Origin: an uncultured Clostridium sp.
GTDB taxonomy: Bacteria; Bacillota; Clostridia; Clostridiales; Clostridiaceae
Assembly: GCA_934746785.1 (NCBI GenBank)
Contig: CAKVFO010000003.1
Location: 1 to 57,415 of the forward strand
Direction: 5' to 3'
DNA: 57,415 nucleotides
Of the stretch, positions 1 through 7,784 are shown in pieces. How positions within the stretch are numbered: the stretch's first letter is position 1; every line of letters starts with the position of its first letter. The position numbers were made by a program, and so were the translations under genes. The notes beneath the pieces were generated by a model, which did no database searches, had not been told where the DNA came from, and saw nothing but the letters and a program-made list of their open reading frames with translations.

Positions 1-62
1 AAAAATAAATAAGTAATTTAAAAAAAATAACTATTGGATCTTAAAAAAACACTTGATTTTTA

Positions 63-272
63 TTAGCAGGTTTTAACATATAGGAAATTTAAAACTTTTT
101 GAGAGCGAGCACTGATTACGACTGGCTTTCTGATATGTAAGTCGTCTAATACGTAAAAAAATGATTGTAGTGCCACAAAAGAACCGAAAAGCAAAATAAT
201 TAAATTGTATTTGATAAAATATTTTCTCCAAATTAATACATTTTTCCCTTCTAAAGTTTGTATTTCAGGCAA
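63..272 (-). pseudogene. Small membrane ORF whose 3' end runs into the MITE-like repeat
   Basis: A 69-codon frame starting at TTG with one hydrophobic segment at about residues 24-42. The last 28 or so codons lie inside the MITE-like repeat (71-160), so the natural C-terminus of any ancestral gene has probably been lost. An ATG just downstream of a good AGAAGGG site is in another frame and stops after two codons. I recognise no family. It may be a decayed fragment or not a gene at all. Confidence 0.2.
71..160 (+). mobile_element. MITE-like repeat, copy 1 (degenerate ends)
   Basis: A roughly 90-bp sequence that matches, over nearly its whole length, the reverse complement of 42603-42696. The core shared almost exactly is GCGAGCACT (105-113) and CTTTCTGATATGTAAGTCG (126-144). 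The second copy has perfect 12-bp terminal inverted repeats; here the ends (TTTTAACATAT at the left, AATACGTAAAAA at the right) have drifted. No transposase lies inside. It is called MITE-like because it is short, non-coding, dispersed and has inverted ends; the parent element is not visible. Confidence 0.6.
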
Positions 273-333
273 AAATATAATTCTATATGTTTATTATTCA
301 AATAATATAATGTATAATATATAAAAATATATT

Positions 334-379
334 AGTATAGACTATATATTTATATAGTCTATACTACTTAATTTTTTTT
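334..379 (+). terminator. Strong hairpin plus T-run upstream of nupC
   Basis: A perfect 15-bp stem (334-348 pairs with 351-365, 2-nt loop) is followed by eight T residues (372-379). It lies 140 bp before the transporter start. It can end an upstream transcript or act as an attenuator in the nupC leader. I see no known riboswitch core next to it. Confidence 0.65.
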
Positions 380-519
380 GCAAAATTATTTTAGTTATAT
401 AAGTTTTACTTATTGCTAAAACTAAATATAAGAATCTTATGAGTTCATTATAATAAACTCTCAAAGATATATTCATTCAAGATGAAATTTTTATTCACAA
501 AAGAAAAGGAGATAGAAAA

Positions 520-1740
520 TTGGACAGATTTATTGGAATCTTAGGGATAATAGCTATACTAGGTATAACCTATTTATTATCTGAAAACAAAAAAAGAATC
601 AATTGGAAACTAGTTGGAATTGGTTTAGCATTACAAGTTGTTTTTGCTTTATTAGTACTAAAAGTTCCTATTGGTAGAGCATTTTTTGAATTTATTAGTA
701 ACATTATGACTAAACTAATTGACTTTACAAATGAAGGTACTGACTTCTTATTTGGTAGTTTAACTGATAAGGAGACATTTGGACACATATTTGCAATTAG
801 CACTTTACCAACTATCATTTTCTTCTCTGCATTAATGTCAATATTATATTACTTAGGTGTAATGCAGGCTGTAGTTAAGTTTATAGCAATGGGAATTACT
901 AAATTACTTGGTACTTCTGGTGCTGAAACTTTAAGTGCTGTTGGTAACATATTCTTAGGTCAAACTGAATCACCATTATTAGTTAAGCCTTACATAAAGA
1001 ATATGACTAAATCAGAATTACTTACTGTCATGGTTGGTGGTATGGCAACTGTTTCTGGTGGTGTTATGGCTGGATATATTGCTATGGGTGTTAGCGCAGG
1101 TCACCTTTTAACTGCAAGTATAATGGCTGCTCCTGCTGGTCTTGTACTTTCTAAAATATTAATACCTGAAATTGAAGAACCTGAAACTAAGAATTCTGTT
1201 AACATTGAAACTGAAAAAACAGCTTCTAACGTTGTTGAAGCAGCTGCAAATGGTGCTTCTGAAGGATTACAACTAGCTCTTAACGTTGGTGCAATGCTTA
1301 TAGCTTTCGTTGCATTAATGGCTTTATTAAACTATATTTTAGGTTTAGCTGGCGGACTTTTCGGATTCCCAGAGCTTAGCTTCCAATGGCTACTTGGAAA
1401 GTTATTCTCACCATTAGTATTCCTTATGGGAGTTCCTGCTTCAGATTTATCTGCTGCTGGAAGTTTAATAGGTGAAAAAGTAATATTAAATGAATTCGTT
1501 GCTTTCTCTAGCTTATCAAGCTATATAGCAAGCGGTGCATTACAAGAAAAGACTATAGTAATATTAACTTATGCATTATGTGGTTTTGCTAACATCAGTT
1601 CAATAGCTATCCAAATTGGTGGTATTGGCGGTATGGCTGGTGAAAAGAAAGCTACAATTGCTAAATTAGGATTTAAAGCATTATTAGGTGGTACTTTAGC
1701 AACTTGCTTAACTGCAACAATCGCTGGTATCTTATTCTAA
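520..1740 (+). CDS. nupC: CNT-family nucleoside:cation symporter (NupC)
   Basis: A 406-residue polytopic membrane protein of the concentrative nucleoside transporter family. It imports nucleosides with H+ or Na+ across the cytoplasmic membrane. Family marks are the GQTESPLLVKPYI segment (about 148-160), the GGMATVSGGVMAGY segment (about 174-187) and the C-terminal GFANISSIAIQIGG region. The family is usually 390-420 residues, so it is full length. The start is TTG at 520, 6 nt after AAAAGGAGAT; no better ATG exists. It is monocistronic, with a terminator at 1752-1787. The substrate range within nucleosides cannot be told from sequence. Confidence 0.93.
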   Translation: MDRFIGILGIIAILGITYLLSENKKRINWKLVGIGLALQVVFALLVLKVPIGRAFFEFISNIMTKLIDFTNEGTDFLFGSLTDKETFGHIFAISTLPTIIFFSALMSILYYLGVMQAVVKFIAMGITKLLGTSGAETLSAVGNIFLGQTESPLLVKPYIKNMTKSELLTVMVGGMATVSGGVMAGYIAMGVSAGHLLTASIMAAPAGLVLSKILIPEIEEPETKNSVNIETEKTASNVVEAAANGASEGLQLALNVGAMLIAFVALMALLNYILGLAGGLFGFPELSFQWLLGKLFSPLVFLMGVPASDLSAAGSLIGEKVILNEFVAFSSLSSYIASGALQEKTIVILTYALCGFANISSIAIQIGGIGGMAGEKKATIAKLGFKALLGGTLATCLTATIAGILF

Positions 1741-1751
1741 TATTCATTGAA

Positions 1752-1787
1752 GTTCTCTACATTTTTATTAATGTAGAGACTTTTTTT
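1752..1787 (+). terminator. Rho-independent terminator of nupC
   Basis: A 9-bp stem (TCTCTACAT, 1754-1762, with ATGTAGAGA, 1771-1779) is followed by a run of T, 12 nt after the nupC stop codon. Confidence 0.85.
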
Positions 1788-1858
1788 ATTCCCATTTGAT
1801 TATTCTTGTAATAAATGTATAATATTGTATAGAATTTAAGAAAGAGAGGCTTGTTTAT

Positions 1859-2218
1859 ATGGAGAATAAATCACAAAAATGAATAAAATCATTTTTATTT
1901 GATTGGATATTACCAGTAGGAATTGCTGTTATTATAGGATTGCCTAATGATCATATAGTAATTAAAGATGGAGTAGTAAGTGTTAATGGAGAAGTTTTAG
2001 ATGAGGATTACGTAAAATATCCATCTGATGATATGATTAATAAAATGACAGACGGAACTTTTGATGTTCCAGAAGGTAAATACTTCTTCTTAGGAGATAA
2101 TAGAGCTAACTCTAAAGACTCAAGATATTGGAAAAATCATTACATAGATGGTTCTGATATTAAATCCAAAGTCTTATTTAGAACCTTCCCTTTTGATAAA
2201 TTCGGGAAAGTAGAATAA
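1859..2218 (+). pseudogene. lepB: Type I signal peptidase remnant (nonsense codon plus internal deletion)
   Basis: The frame begins with ATG at 1859 after AAAGAGAGG and reads seven codons to an in-frame TGA (1880-1882). It then continues with the typical membrane anchor (FLFDWILPVGIAVIIG) and jumps straight to the conserved GLPNDHIVIKDG region, ending with the GDNRANSKDSR box and FRTFPFD. The stretch carrying the catalytic Ser (GSMEPT) and the catalytic Lys (VKR) is missing, and the frame is kept across the junction near 1940. The TGA sits where homologues often have Trp (TGG). The product cannot be an active peptidase; a working paralogue should exist elsewhere. Confidence 0.85.
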
Positions 2219-2220
2219 CA

Positions 2221-2251
2221 AAGCGGGTTGTATACCCGCTTCTGCTTTTTT
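2221..2251 (+). terminator. Terminator after the lepB remnant
   Basis: AAGCGGGT (2221-2228) pairs with ACCCGCTT (2234-2241) and a T-run follows, directly after the pseudogene stop codon. It overlaps the 3' end of the converging peptidase gene. Confidence 0.8.
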
Positions 2252-3326
2252 ATAGTACTACAATCTCTTTGGTTACAGAATTTAATACTTCTGCTCCGTC
2301 TTTTTTAACCATTACTAGGTCTTCTATTCTAACACCAATATTATCTTTTAAATAGATTCCTGGTTCTACTGAGAATATCATACCTTCTTTTACTTCATCA
2401 TGATTTGTAGAACCTACATCTCCAAAATCATGAGTTTCAATTCCTATACTATGTCCTGTTCTATGAGTGAAATATTCACCATATCCCATAGACTCTATGT
2501 AACTTCTTGCAGCATTATCTATTTCAGAGAATTTAACACCTTCTTTTACTGCTGCTATTCCTCTTAAATTTGCTTCTTTAACTATTTCATATACTTTTTT
2601 ATGTTCTTCGCTTGGTTCTTCTCCAAAGAATACAGTTCTAGTCATATCTGAACAATAAGACTTATAAATTCCTCCAATATCTATAACTATACTTTGTCCT
2701 TTCTTAAGAACAGTATTATCTGTTTCATGATGTGGATCTGATCCATTTGGACTGAAAGCTACTATTGGATCGAATGAAAATTCCATCATTCCTTCTGCTT
2801 CATATAGCTCTTTTAAAAGATTTGCATAGTACTTTTCAGTCTTTCCTTCTTTTAATTCATTCCATAGATTTTTCATAACTATATCATTCTTTTGAGAAGC
2901 TATTCTCATAAGTTCACGTTCTTCTTCATCTTTTATCATTCGTATTCTATCAATAATTGGAGATGCATTTACAAAATTCTTAGCTGCATTTATCTCCATT
3001 AGTGATATTAAAAAGTGAGCTGGCCATGTTTTATCTACTCCAAGCACTTCATTTTTGTCAATATATCTGCTTAATGTTTCTATTGGACTATCAGAATCAC
3101 CATACCATACTATATCTAATCCTAAATCCTCTTCTACTGGGAATAATCTATTTACTACAAGCTTATGATCTCCATTACTCTTTAATAATAATGTAATCAT
3201 TCTTTCTCCAGGACTAAACCACTTTCCTGTTAAATAAAAGATAGAAGGCGGTGCAGATACTAATATCTGTTTCAATCCTTTTGCAGTCATTTCTTTTAAT
3301 ACTCTATTTATTCTTTCTGTCTTCAT
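2250..3326 (-). CDS. M24B family Xaa-Pro peptidase
   Basis: A 358-residue cytoplasmic metallopeptidase that should remove N-terminal residues preceding proline or cleave X-Pro dipeptides. The N-terminal creatinase-like domain spans about 1-125. The pita-bread catalytic domain follows, with metal ligands readable in DIGGIYKSYCSDMTRT (two Asp), HRTGHSIG (His), SVEPGIY (Glu) and VRIEDLV (Glu). Length suits PepQ/YpdF-type enzymes. The start is ATG with GGGAGG upstream. A longer paralogue of the pepP type lies at 43048-44298. Confidence 0.9.
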   Translation of the reverse strand: MKTERINRVLKEMTAKGLKQILVSAPPSIFYLTGKWFSPGERMITLLLKSNGDHKLVVNRLFPVEEDLGLDIVWYGDSDSPIETLSRYIDKNEVLGVDKTWPAHFLISLMEINAAKNFVNASPIIDRIRMIKDEEERELMRIASQKNDIVMKNLWNELKEGKTEKYYANLLKELYEAEGMMEFSFDPIVAFSPNGSDPHHETDNTVLKKGQSIVIDIGGIYKSYCSDMTRTVFFGEEPSEEHKKVYEIVKEANLRGIAAVKEGVKFSEIDNAARSYIESMGYGEYFTHRTGHSIGIETHDFGDVGSTNHDEVKEGMIFSVEPGIYLKDNIGVRIEDLVMVKKDGAEVLNSVTKEIVVL

Positions 3327-3437
3327 TCTTAGACCTCCCTGACTTCTTACTTTATTCTTATATTACATTATATTTAACTTAATATCTATGTCCTTTATGA
3401 TATAATTAAATAATAACGAATATGGGAGGCTTTAAAA

Positions 3438-4139
3438 ATGAAATTAGCTATTATATCAGATGTTCACGGTAACCTTTATGCTTTAAGAAAAGTATTAGAA
3501 GATATAGATGATGAAAAGGCAGACTTAACTATCTGCTTAGGCGATTTAGTTGGATATGGACCACATCCAAATGAAGTTGTTGCTACAATTAGAAGAAAGA
3601 ATATCCTTTGCTTAAAAGGAAATTATGATGCTTCAGTTGTTGACGGCGGGTTTACTTATATAAGAGATAATGCTACTAATTCTTTTGCTCTTCCATGGGC
3701 TGTTGAAGAAGTTAGAGCCATGAATAAGTATTATCTTGATAATCTTCCTACATCAATGACATTAGAGTTTAACGGTAAAAAAATTAAATTTGTTCACGGA
3801 AGTACTAATGCTATTAATGAGTATCTTTTAGAAGATGCTGATAATACAGCAAAAGTTATGGAAGAATTAGATGAAGACATCTTAGTATGCGCTCATACTC
3901 ACATTCCATCAGTTAAACAATTTGGAAACAAGCTATTTATAAATGATGGTAGTGTTGGAAAGCCAAAGATAGGGACTCCTAATGCTACTTACTGTCTTTT
4001 AGACATTGATAAAAATGGTTCAGCCAAAGCTCAAATTAAACATGTTTCATATGAACTTAATGGTTTATTAAAAGAAATGCAATTATTAAAATTCCCTTCA
4101 TCTCTTATTCGTAGTTTTGAAGAAGGAAAAGAAATTTAA
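3438..4139 (+). CDS. Metallophosphoesterase (calcineurin-like, YfcE/MJ0936-like)
   Basis: A 233-residue phosphoesterase. Motifs of the dinuclear-metal fold are in order: SDVHGN (residues 7-12), GDLVGYGPHP (about 35-44), KGNYD (about 60-64), a late VHGS, and CAHTHIP (about 151-157). It probably hydrolyses a phosphodiester or phosphomonoester in the cytoplasm; the substrate cannot be read from sequence. The start is ATG after ATGGGAGGC. It is followed directly by the branched palindrome at 4141-4386, which may act as its 3' end. Confidence 0.88.
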   Translation: MKLAIISDVHGNLYALRKVLEDIDDEKADLTICLGDLVGYGPHPNEVVATIRRKNILCLKGNYDASVVDGGFTYIRDNATNSFALPWAVEEVRAMNKYYLDNLPTSMTLEFNGKKIKFVHGSTNAINEYLLEDADNTAKVMEELDEDILVCAHTHIPSVKQFGNKLFINDGSVGKPKIGTPNATYCLLDIDKNGSAKAQIKHVSYELNGLLKEMQLLKFPSSLIRSFEEGKEI

Positions 4140-4140
4140 A

Positions 4141-4386
4141 AAAGGCTGCGCAATATAAGTTAAATTCACCTGAAGGTGAGTGAAATTGCCTGACGGCAGT
4201 GAAGAGTGAAATATTGCTGTGCAATGTTAATGTTGAAATTCCTTTGGAATTTCTTAAAAATATATTTTTATGATGCTCTGCATCATTTCCTTAACTAATT
4301 CGCAGAATTAATTTCACTTGCCTCAGGCAAATTTCACTTTTAACTCAATTTCAATTGAATTTAACTATCTAGCGACAGCCCTTCTC
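4141..4386. repeat. 240-bp branched palindrome made of eight small hairpins
   Basis: The segment carries eight short stem-loops with mostly 3-nt loops, near 4167, 4186, 4213, 4235, 4271, 4295, 4318 and 4346. Examples are GAAATTCC-TTT-GGAATTTC, ATGATGC-TCT-GCATCAT and TAATTC-GCA-GAATTA. Spacers on the left read GTTAAATT or GTGAAATT and those on the right read AATTTCAC or AATTTAAC. The whole is therefore also one imperfect inverted repeat centred on the A/T palindrome near 4256-4269, with ends AAGGCTG and CAGCCCTT. It lies between two converging genes and has no ORF. Confidence 0.8.
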
Positions 4387-4389
4387 TCT

Positions 4390-4833
4390 TTAGTCTATCA
4401 ATGTACCAACTACTTTTCCTTCATTTAAATATTCAGGGTCTTCTAAGTTTGCAGTAGAGAAAATTCTCTCACTTGCTTCTTTACCCGAAAGTCTTTCCTT
4501 CCAGAACCTGCTTTCTGTAACATCATAAACAGTTCCATCTACTGATATATAAAGAGGTTTGTCTTCTTCATCATTAAACCTTTCAAGTTCATCTACAGAG
4601 AATTGTGTATCACACCTATATCCTCCTCTCTTAACAAACATCTCTATATCTACATCATCATCTTCTTCATCTTTAATGTACTCAAAATCTTTTAAAATAA
4701 GTTCAATATCATCAACTGTGTCTTTAATTCTTTGAACAATAACTTCTTTATCTTCTTCACTTCTTAATACAAGTTTTGACTTTAATTCATTTAGAGTATT
4801 AATCTTTTTATTGAGTATTCTTTCTTTGTCCAT
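4390..4833 (-). CDS. Cytochrome b5-like heme/steroid-binding domain protein
   Basis: A protein of 147 residues. The N-terminal half (about 1-65) is an acidic, Lys/Glu-rich probable coiled coil. The C-terminal half (about 80-147) matches the cytochrome b5-like fold of the MAPR type: FSVDELERFN, then LYISVDGTVYDVTESRFW. MAPR proteins bind heme through tyrosines, not the His pair of true cytochrome b5, and no such His pair is visible. There is no signal peptide, so it is probably cytoplasmic. The start ATG at 4833 has GGAGGATGTT upstream, better than the frame's earlier TTG/ATG options. Function is unknown. Confidence 0.75.
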   Translation of the reverse strand: MDKERILNKKINTLNELKSKLVLRSEEDKEVIVQRIKDTVDDIELILKDFEYIKDEEDDDVDIEMFVKRGGYRCDTQFSVDELERFNDEEDKPLYISVDGTVYDVTESRFWKERLSGKEASERIFSTANLEDPEYLNEGKVVGTLID

Positions 4834-4934
4834 AACATCCTCCAAAAATACAATCTATTATAGTGTATGTAAGAATAGTTGCATTTGTTAGTAAAGTATT
4901 GTAAAATCAAAGTTAATGTAAATAATATTTAGTA

Positions 4935-5195
4935 TTACTTTGACGAGAAGAGTAAGTTTAAGATGTAGTTTTAGCGATTAAGGGATAGTGTGAGCCTTAT
5001 ACGATGCTTATTCTGAAGAACATCTCTGAGTTTCTAACCGAAAGTTTTTTAATTAGTAGGCTTAGACGGTTCAGCCCGTTACAGCTGCATAGCATATTAT
5101 ATATGCTTATCTGAGAGGCTAATTTTTTAGCAATTTAGGTGGTACCGCGATTTTTATCTTCGTCCTAATTATAGGAGCGAGGATTTTTTTATTTG
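4935..5195 (+). promoter_or_regulatory. T-box leader, Asn-specific (asnS)
   Basis: The leader shows the T-box core GGTGGTACCGCG near 5140-5151 followed by a terminator hairpin (ATCTTCGTCC ... GGAGCGAGGAT, about 5155-5187) and T-run. In the stem I region the context GAAG-AAC-ATC places an AAC codon at 5019-5021 as specifier, matching Asn. Uncharged tRNA-Asn should favour the antiterminator and raise asnS transcription. Confidence 0.92.
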
Positions 5196-5226
5196 TAAAA
5201 ATTTTTATACATTATGGGAGGCAAAC

Positions 5227-6621
5227 ATGAATAAATCTGTATTAGTAAAATCAATTTACAGAAACACAAATGAATATCTTTCAAAAGATATTACAATATC
5301 AGGTTGGATTAGAACTTTAAGAGCTTCTAATGCATTTGGATTTATCGAAGTAAATGATGGTTCTTTCTTTAAGAACATCCAAGTTGTTTTTGATAACAAA
5401 CTTGAAAACTTCAAAGAAATATCTAAGTTACCAATCAGCTCATCAATCACAGTTGTAGGTACATTAGTAGAAACTCCAGAAGCTAAACAACCATTTGAAA
5501 TTCAAGCTAAGGAAGTTATTATTGAAGGAATGTCAGATTCAGACTATCCTTTACAAAAGAAGAGACATACTTTTGAGTACTTAAGAACTATCGCACACTT
5601 AAGACCAAGAAGTAATGCTTTCTCTGCAGTATTTAGAGTACGTTCAGTTGCAGCTTATGCTATACATAAGTTCTTCCAAGACCAAGGATTCGTATATACT
5701 CATACTCCAATCCTAACTGGTTCTGACTGTGAAGGTGCAGGTGAAATGTTCCAAGTAACTACTTTAGATTTAAACAATGTACCAAAGACTGAAGATGGAA
5801 AAGTTGATTTCAAACAAGATTTCTTTGGTAAAGAGACTAACCTTACAGTATCAGGTCAATTAAATGCTGAAACTTTCGCCTTAGCATTTAGAAATGTTTA
5901 TACATTTGGACCTACATTTAGAGCAGAAAACTCAAACACAACAAGACATGCAGCTGAATTCTGGATGATAGAACCTGAAATAGCTTTTGCTGATTTAGCT
6001 GATGATATGGAACTTGCTGAAGATATGCTTAAGTATGTTATTAAGTATGTAATGGATGAATGTCCAGAAGAAATGGAATTCTTCAATAAGTTTATTGATA
6101 AGGGATTATTAGATAGATTAAACCACGTTATTTCTTCAGATTTTGGTAAGGTAACTTATACTGAAGCTGTTGAAATATTAAAGAACTGTGGAAGAAAATT
6201 CGAATACGATGTTGAATGGGGTATCGATCTTCAAACTGAACATGAAAGATATTTAACTGAAGAACACTTTAAGAAACCAGTATTCGTTACTGACTATCCA
6301 AAGGATATCAAGGCATTCTACATGAGATTAAATGAAGACGGAAAGACTGTTGCAGCTTGTGACTGTTTAGTTCCAGGAATCGGAGAAATCATTGGAGGAA
6401 GCCAAAGAGAAGAAAGACTTGATGTATTAAAGGCTAGAATGGCTGAATTAGGTCTTAAGGAAGAAGATTACTGGTGGTACTTAGAACTTAGAAAGTATGG
6501 AGAAACTAAACATGCTGGATTCGGTCTAGGATTTGAAAGATTAATCATGTACATCACTGGTATGGGTAACATCAGAGACGTATTACCATTCCCAAGAACT
6601 ACAGGACAATCTGATTTCTAA
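5227..6621 (+). CDS. asnS: Asparaginyl-tRNA synthetase
   Basis: A class IIb aminoacyl-tRNA synthetase of 464 residues, the usual length, charging tRNA-Asn in the cytoplasm. The N-terminal OB-fold anticodon-binding domain is about 1-110 (ISGWIRTLRASNAFGFIEVN). The catalytic domain carries motif 2 (FRAENSNTTRHAAEFWMIEPE) and motif 3 (HAGFGLGFERLIMYITG, near the C-terminus), and ends in DVLPFPRTTGQSDF. The ATG start has GGGAGGCAAAC upstream. It is controlled by the Asn T-box just before it, and terminated at 6630-6665. Confidence 0.97.
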   Translation: MNKSVLVKSIYRNTNEYLSKDITISGWIRTLRASNAFGFIEVNDGSFFKNIQVVFDNKLENFKEISKLPISSSITVVGTLVETPEAKQPFEIQAKEVIIEGMSDSDYPLQKKRHTFEYLRTIAHLRPRSNAFSAVFRVRSVAAYAIHKFFQDQGFVYTHTPILTGSDCEGAGEMFQVTTLDLNNVPKTEDGKVDFKQDFFGKETNLTVSGQLNAETFALAFRNVYTFGPTFRAENSNTTRHAAEFWMIEPEIAFADLADDMELAEDMLKYVIKYVMDECPEEMEFFNKFIDKGLLDRLNHVISSDFGKVTYTEAVEILKNCGRKFEYDVEWGIDLQTEHERYLTEEHFKKPVFVTDYPKDIKAFYMRLNEDGKTVAACDCLVPGIGEIIGGSQREERLDVLKARMAELGLKEEDYWWYLELRKYGETKHAGFGLGFERLIMYITGMGNIRDVLPFPRTTGQSDF

Positions 6622-6629
6622 TATAATAC

Positions 6630-6665
6630 AAAGACATGTGCAATTAAGTACATGTCTTTATTTTA
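6630..6665 (+). terminator. Terminator of asnS
   Basis: AAAGACATGT pairs with ACATGTCTTT around a 10-nt loop and is followed by ATTTTAATT, beginning 9 nt after the asnS stop. Confidence 0.8.
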
Positions 6666-6675
6666 ATTACAATTA

Positions 6676-7062
6676 CTAAAATTCTTCCTTTAAATTAATC
6701 TTATCTATTTTATTAGATCTCTTTAACTTAGCAAATCCTATAAAAGATAATACTGCTGAAGCAAGAACAATTAAATTCATTGGAATATATAAAATTCCTG
6801 CTAAGCATCCTATTATGTAAAGCACTCCTGCTCCTAATGCTAAAGGTCTCATATCCATTGCAAAAGCAAACCAATTAAGTACAACAGCTATAGCTGTAAA
6901 CAAAAAATGTGGTGCTACAAAAGCTGTTAATGTAAGAGCTGTTTCGTGTGCTATTCCTTCTGATGTTAATATTAAATCGCCATAATAGAAAGCTAAATAT
7001 AACACATATAATGTCGCTATTACACCTGAAACCAGCAGCCATTGTGAATGTTTCTTTTTCAT
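6676..7062 (-). CDS. Four-helix integral membrane protein, unknown function
   Basis: A 128-residue protein with a short basic N-terminus (MKKKHSQW) and four evenly spaced hydrophobic segments at about 8-28, 42-62, 73-93 and 95-115, then a Lys-rich cytoplasmic tail. The start ATG has AAAAGAGGGAT upstream. It lies 18 bp downstream of nrdG on the same strand, so the two may share a transcript. I recognise no functional motif. Confidence 0.7.
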   Translation of the reverse strand: MKKKHSQWLLVSGVIATLYVLYLAFYYGDLILTSEGIAHETALTLTAFVAPHFLFTAIAVVLNWFAFAMDMRPLALGAGVLYIIGCLAGILYIPMNLIVLASAVLSFIGFAKLKRSNKIDKINLKEEF

Positions 7063-7080
7063 TATATAATCCCTCTTTTC

Positions 7081-7590
7081 CTAAACTTCAAATAATACGA
7101 CTTTACCTTTTTCTAAGGTTTTCTTTATATCTATAATTCTTTGGTTACTCGATCCCCTAAACTTTAAACCATCTTCTTTTTTATTAATATCAAACTTCCC
7201 ATCAACAAGGACATCTAAGTTCTCTATTAACTTTCTCCAGCCTGGCCTATTATCTAAGTTTTCAATTATGTATTCATAAGTATATCCTGTATAGCTCCAT
7301 ACATTCAAATTATTTTCTTGAAACTTCTCTGCCATATATGAGAATTCCTCTGCTCTTTCAAATGGATCGCCTCCACTAAAAGTTACTCCTTTAATAAAAG
7401 GATTACCAAGTACATCTGAAATTAATTCATCCATATCCCTTTCTTCACCACCATTAAAGTCATGGGTTTCTGGATTAAAGCATCCTTCACAGTTATGTCT
7501 ACATCCTTGCGAAAAAAATACTCTTCTAATTCCAGGACCATTAACTAAGCTTTCATAGGCGATGCCAGATAATCGTATTTTCTTTGACAT
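7081..7590 (-). CDS. nrdG: Anaerobic ribonucleotide reductase activating protein (radical SAM)
   Basis: A 169-residue radical SAM enzyme that makes the glycyl radical on NrdD (21537-23657). The cluster motif CRHNCEGC is at about residues 30-37 and the SAM-binding GG motif is VTFSGGDPFE. Length and motifs match NrdG. The ATG at 7590 has AGAAGGTGAG upstream; an in-frame GTG three codons earlier overlaps that site and is less likely. Unlike in many bacteria, it is not next to nrdD but 14 kb away. An array of 8-bp repeats lies 50 bp upstream. Confidence 0.93.
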   Translation of the reverse strand: MSKKIRLSGIAYESLVNGPGIRRVFFSQGCRHNCEGCFNPETHDFNGGEERDMDELISDVLGNPFIKGVTFSGGDPFERAEEFSYMAEKFQENNLNVWSYTGYTYEYIIENLDNRPGWRKLIENLDVLVDGKFDINKKEDGLKFRGSSNQRIIDIKKTLEKGKVVLFEV

Positions 7591-7638
7591 GTCGCTCACC
7601 TTCTATTACTAATTTCTACATTAATTATAACATTTTTA

Positions 7639-7710
7639 AGAGTATTAGAGTATTTACTCTTAAGAGTAACAGAGTAAATACTCTTAAGAATAACAGAGTA
7701 TTTACTCCTA
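7639..7710. repeat. Nine tandem 8-bp repeats (AGAGTANN / TACTCTTA)
   Basis: Reading from 7639 in steps of exactly eight: AGAGTATT, AGAGTATT, TACTCTTA, AGAGTAAC, AGAGTAAA, TACTCTTA, AGAATAAC, AGAGTATT, TACTCCTA. Units alternate between a GAGT form and its complement-like ACTC form, so neighbouring units make palindromes such as AGAGTATTTACTCT. The array lies between nrdG and the DUF815 gene. A similar 8-bp array is at 39718-39757. Confidence 0.85.
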
Positions 7711-7719
7711 GCTATAAAA

Positions 7720-7766
7720 ATAAGGAGAAGAAAAATTTGGTTCTAATAAACTCTTCTTCTCCTCAT
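7720..7766 (-). terminator. Terminator of the DUF815 gene
   Basis: AGGAGAAGA (7723-7731) pairs with TCTTCTCCT (7755-7763). On the minus strand it is followed by TTATTTTTATAG. It lies 20 bp past the stop codon of the gene ending at 7785. Confidence 0.7.
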
Positions 7767-7784
7767 TTCTATATAAAGAATAAT

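Noticed and set aside
7639..7710. CRISPR array
   Set aside because: The units are 8 bp with no unique spacers and no cas genes are in the window.
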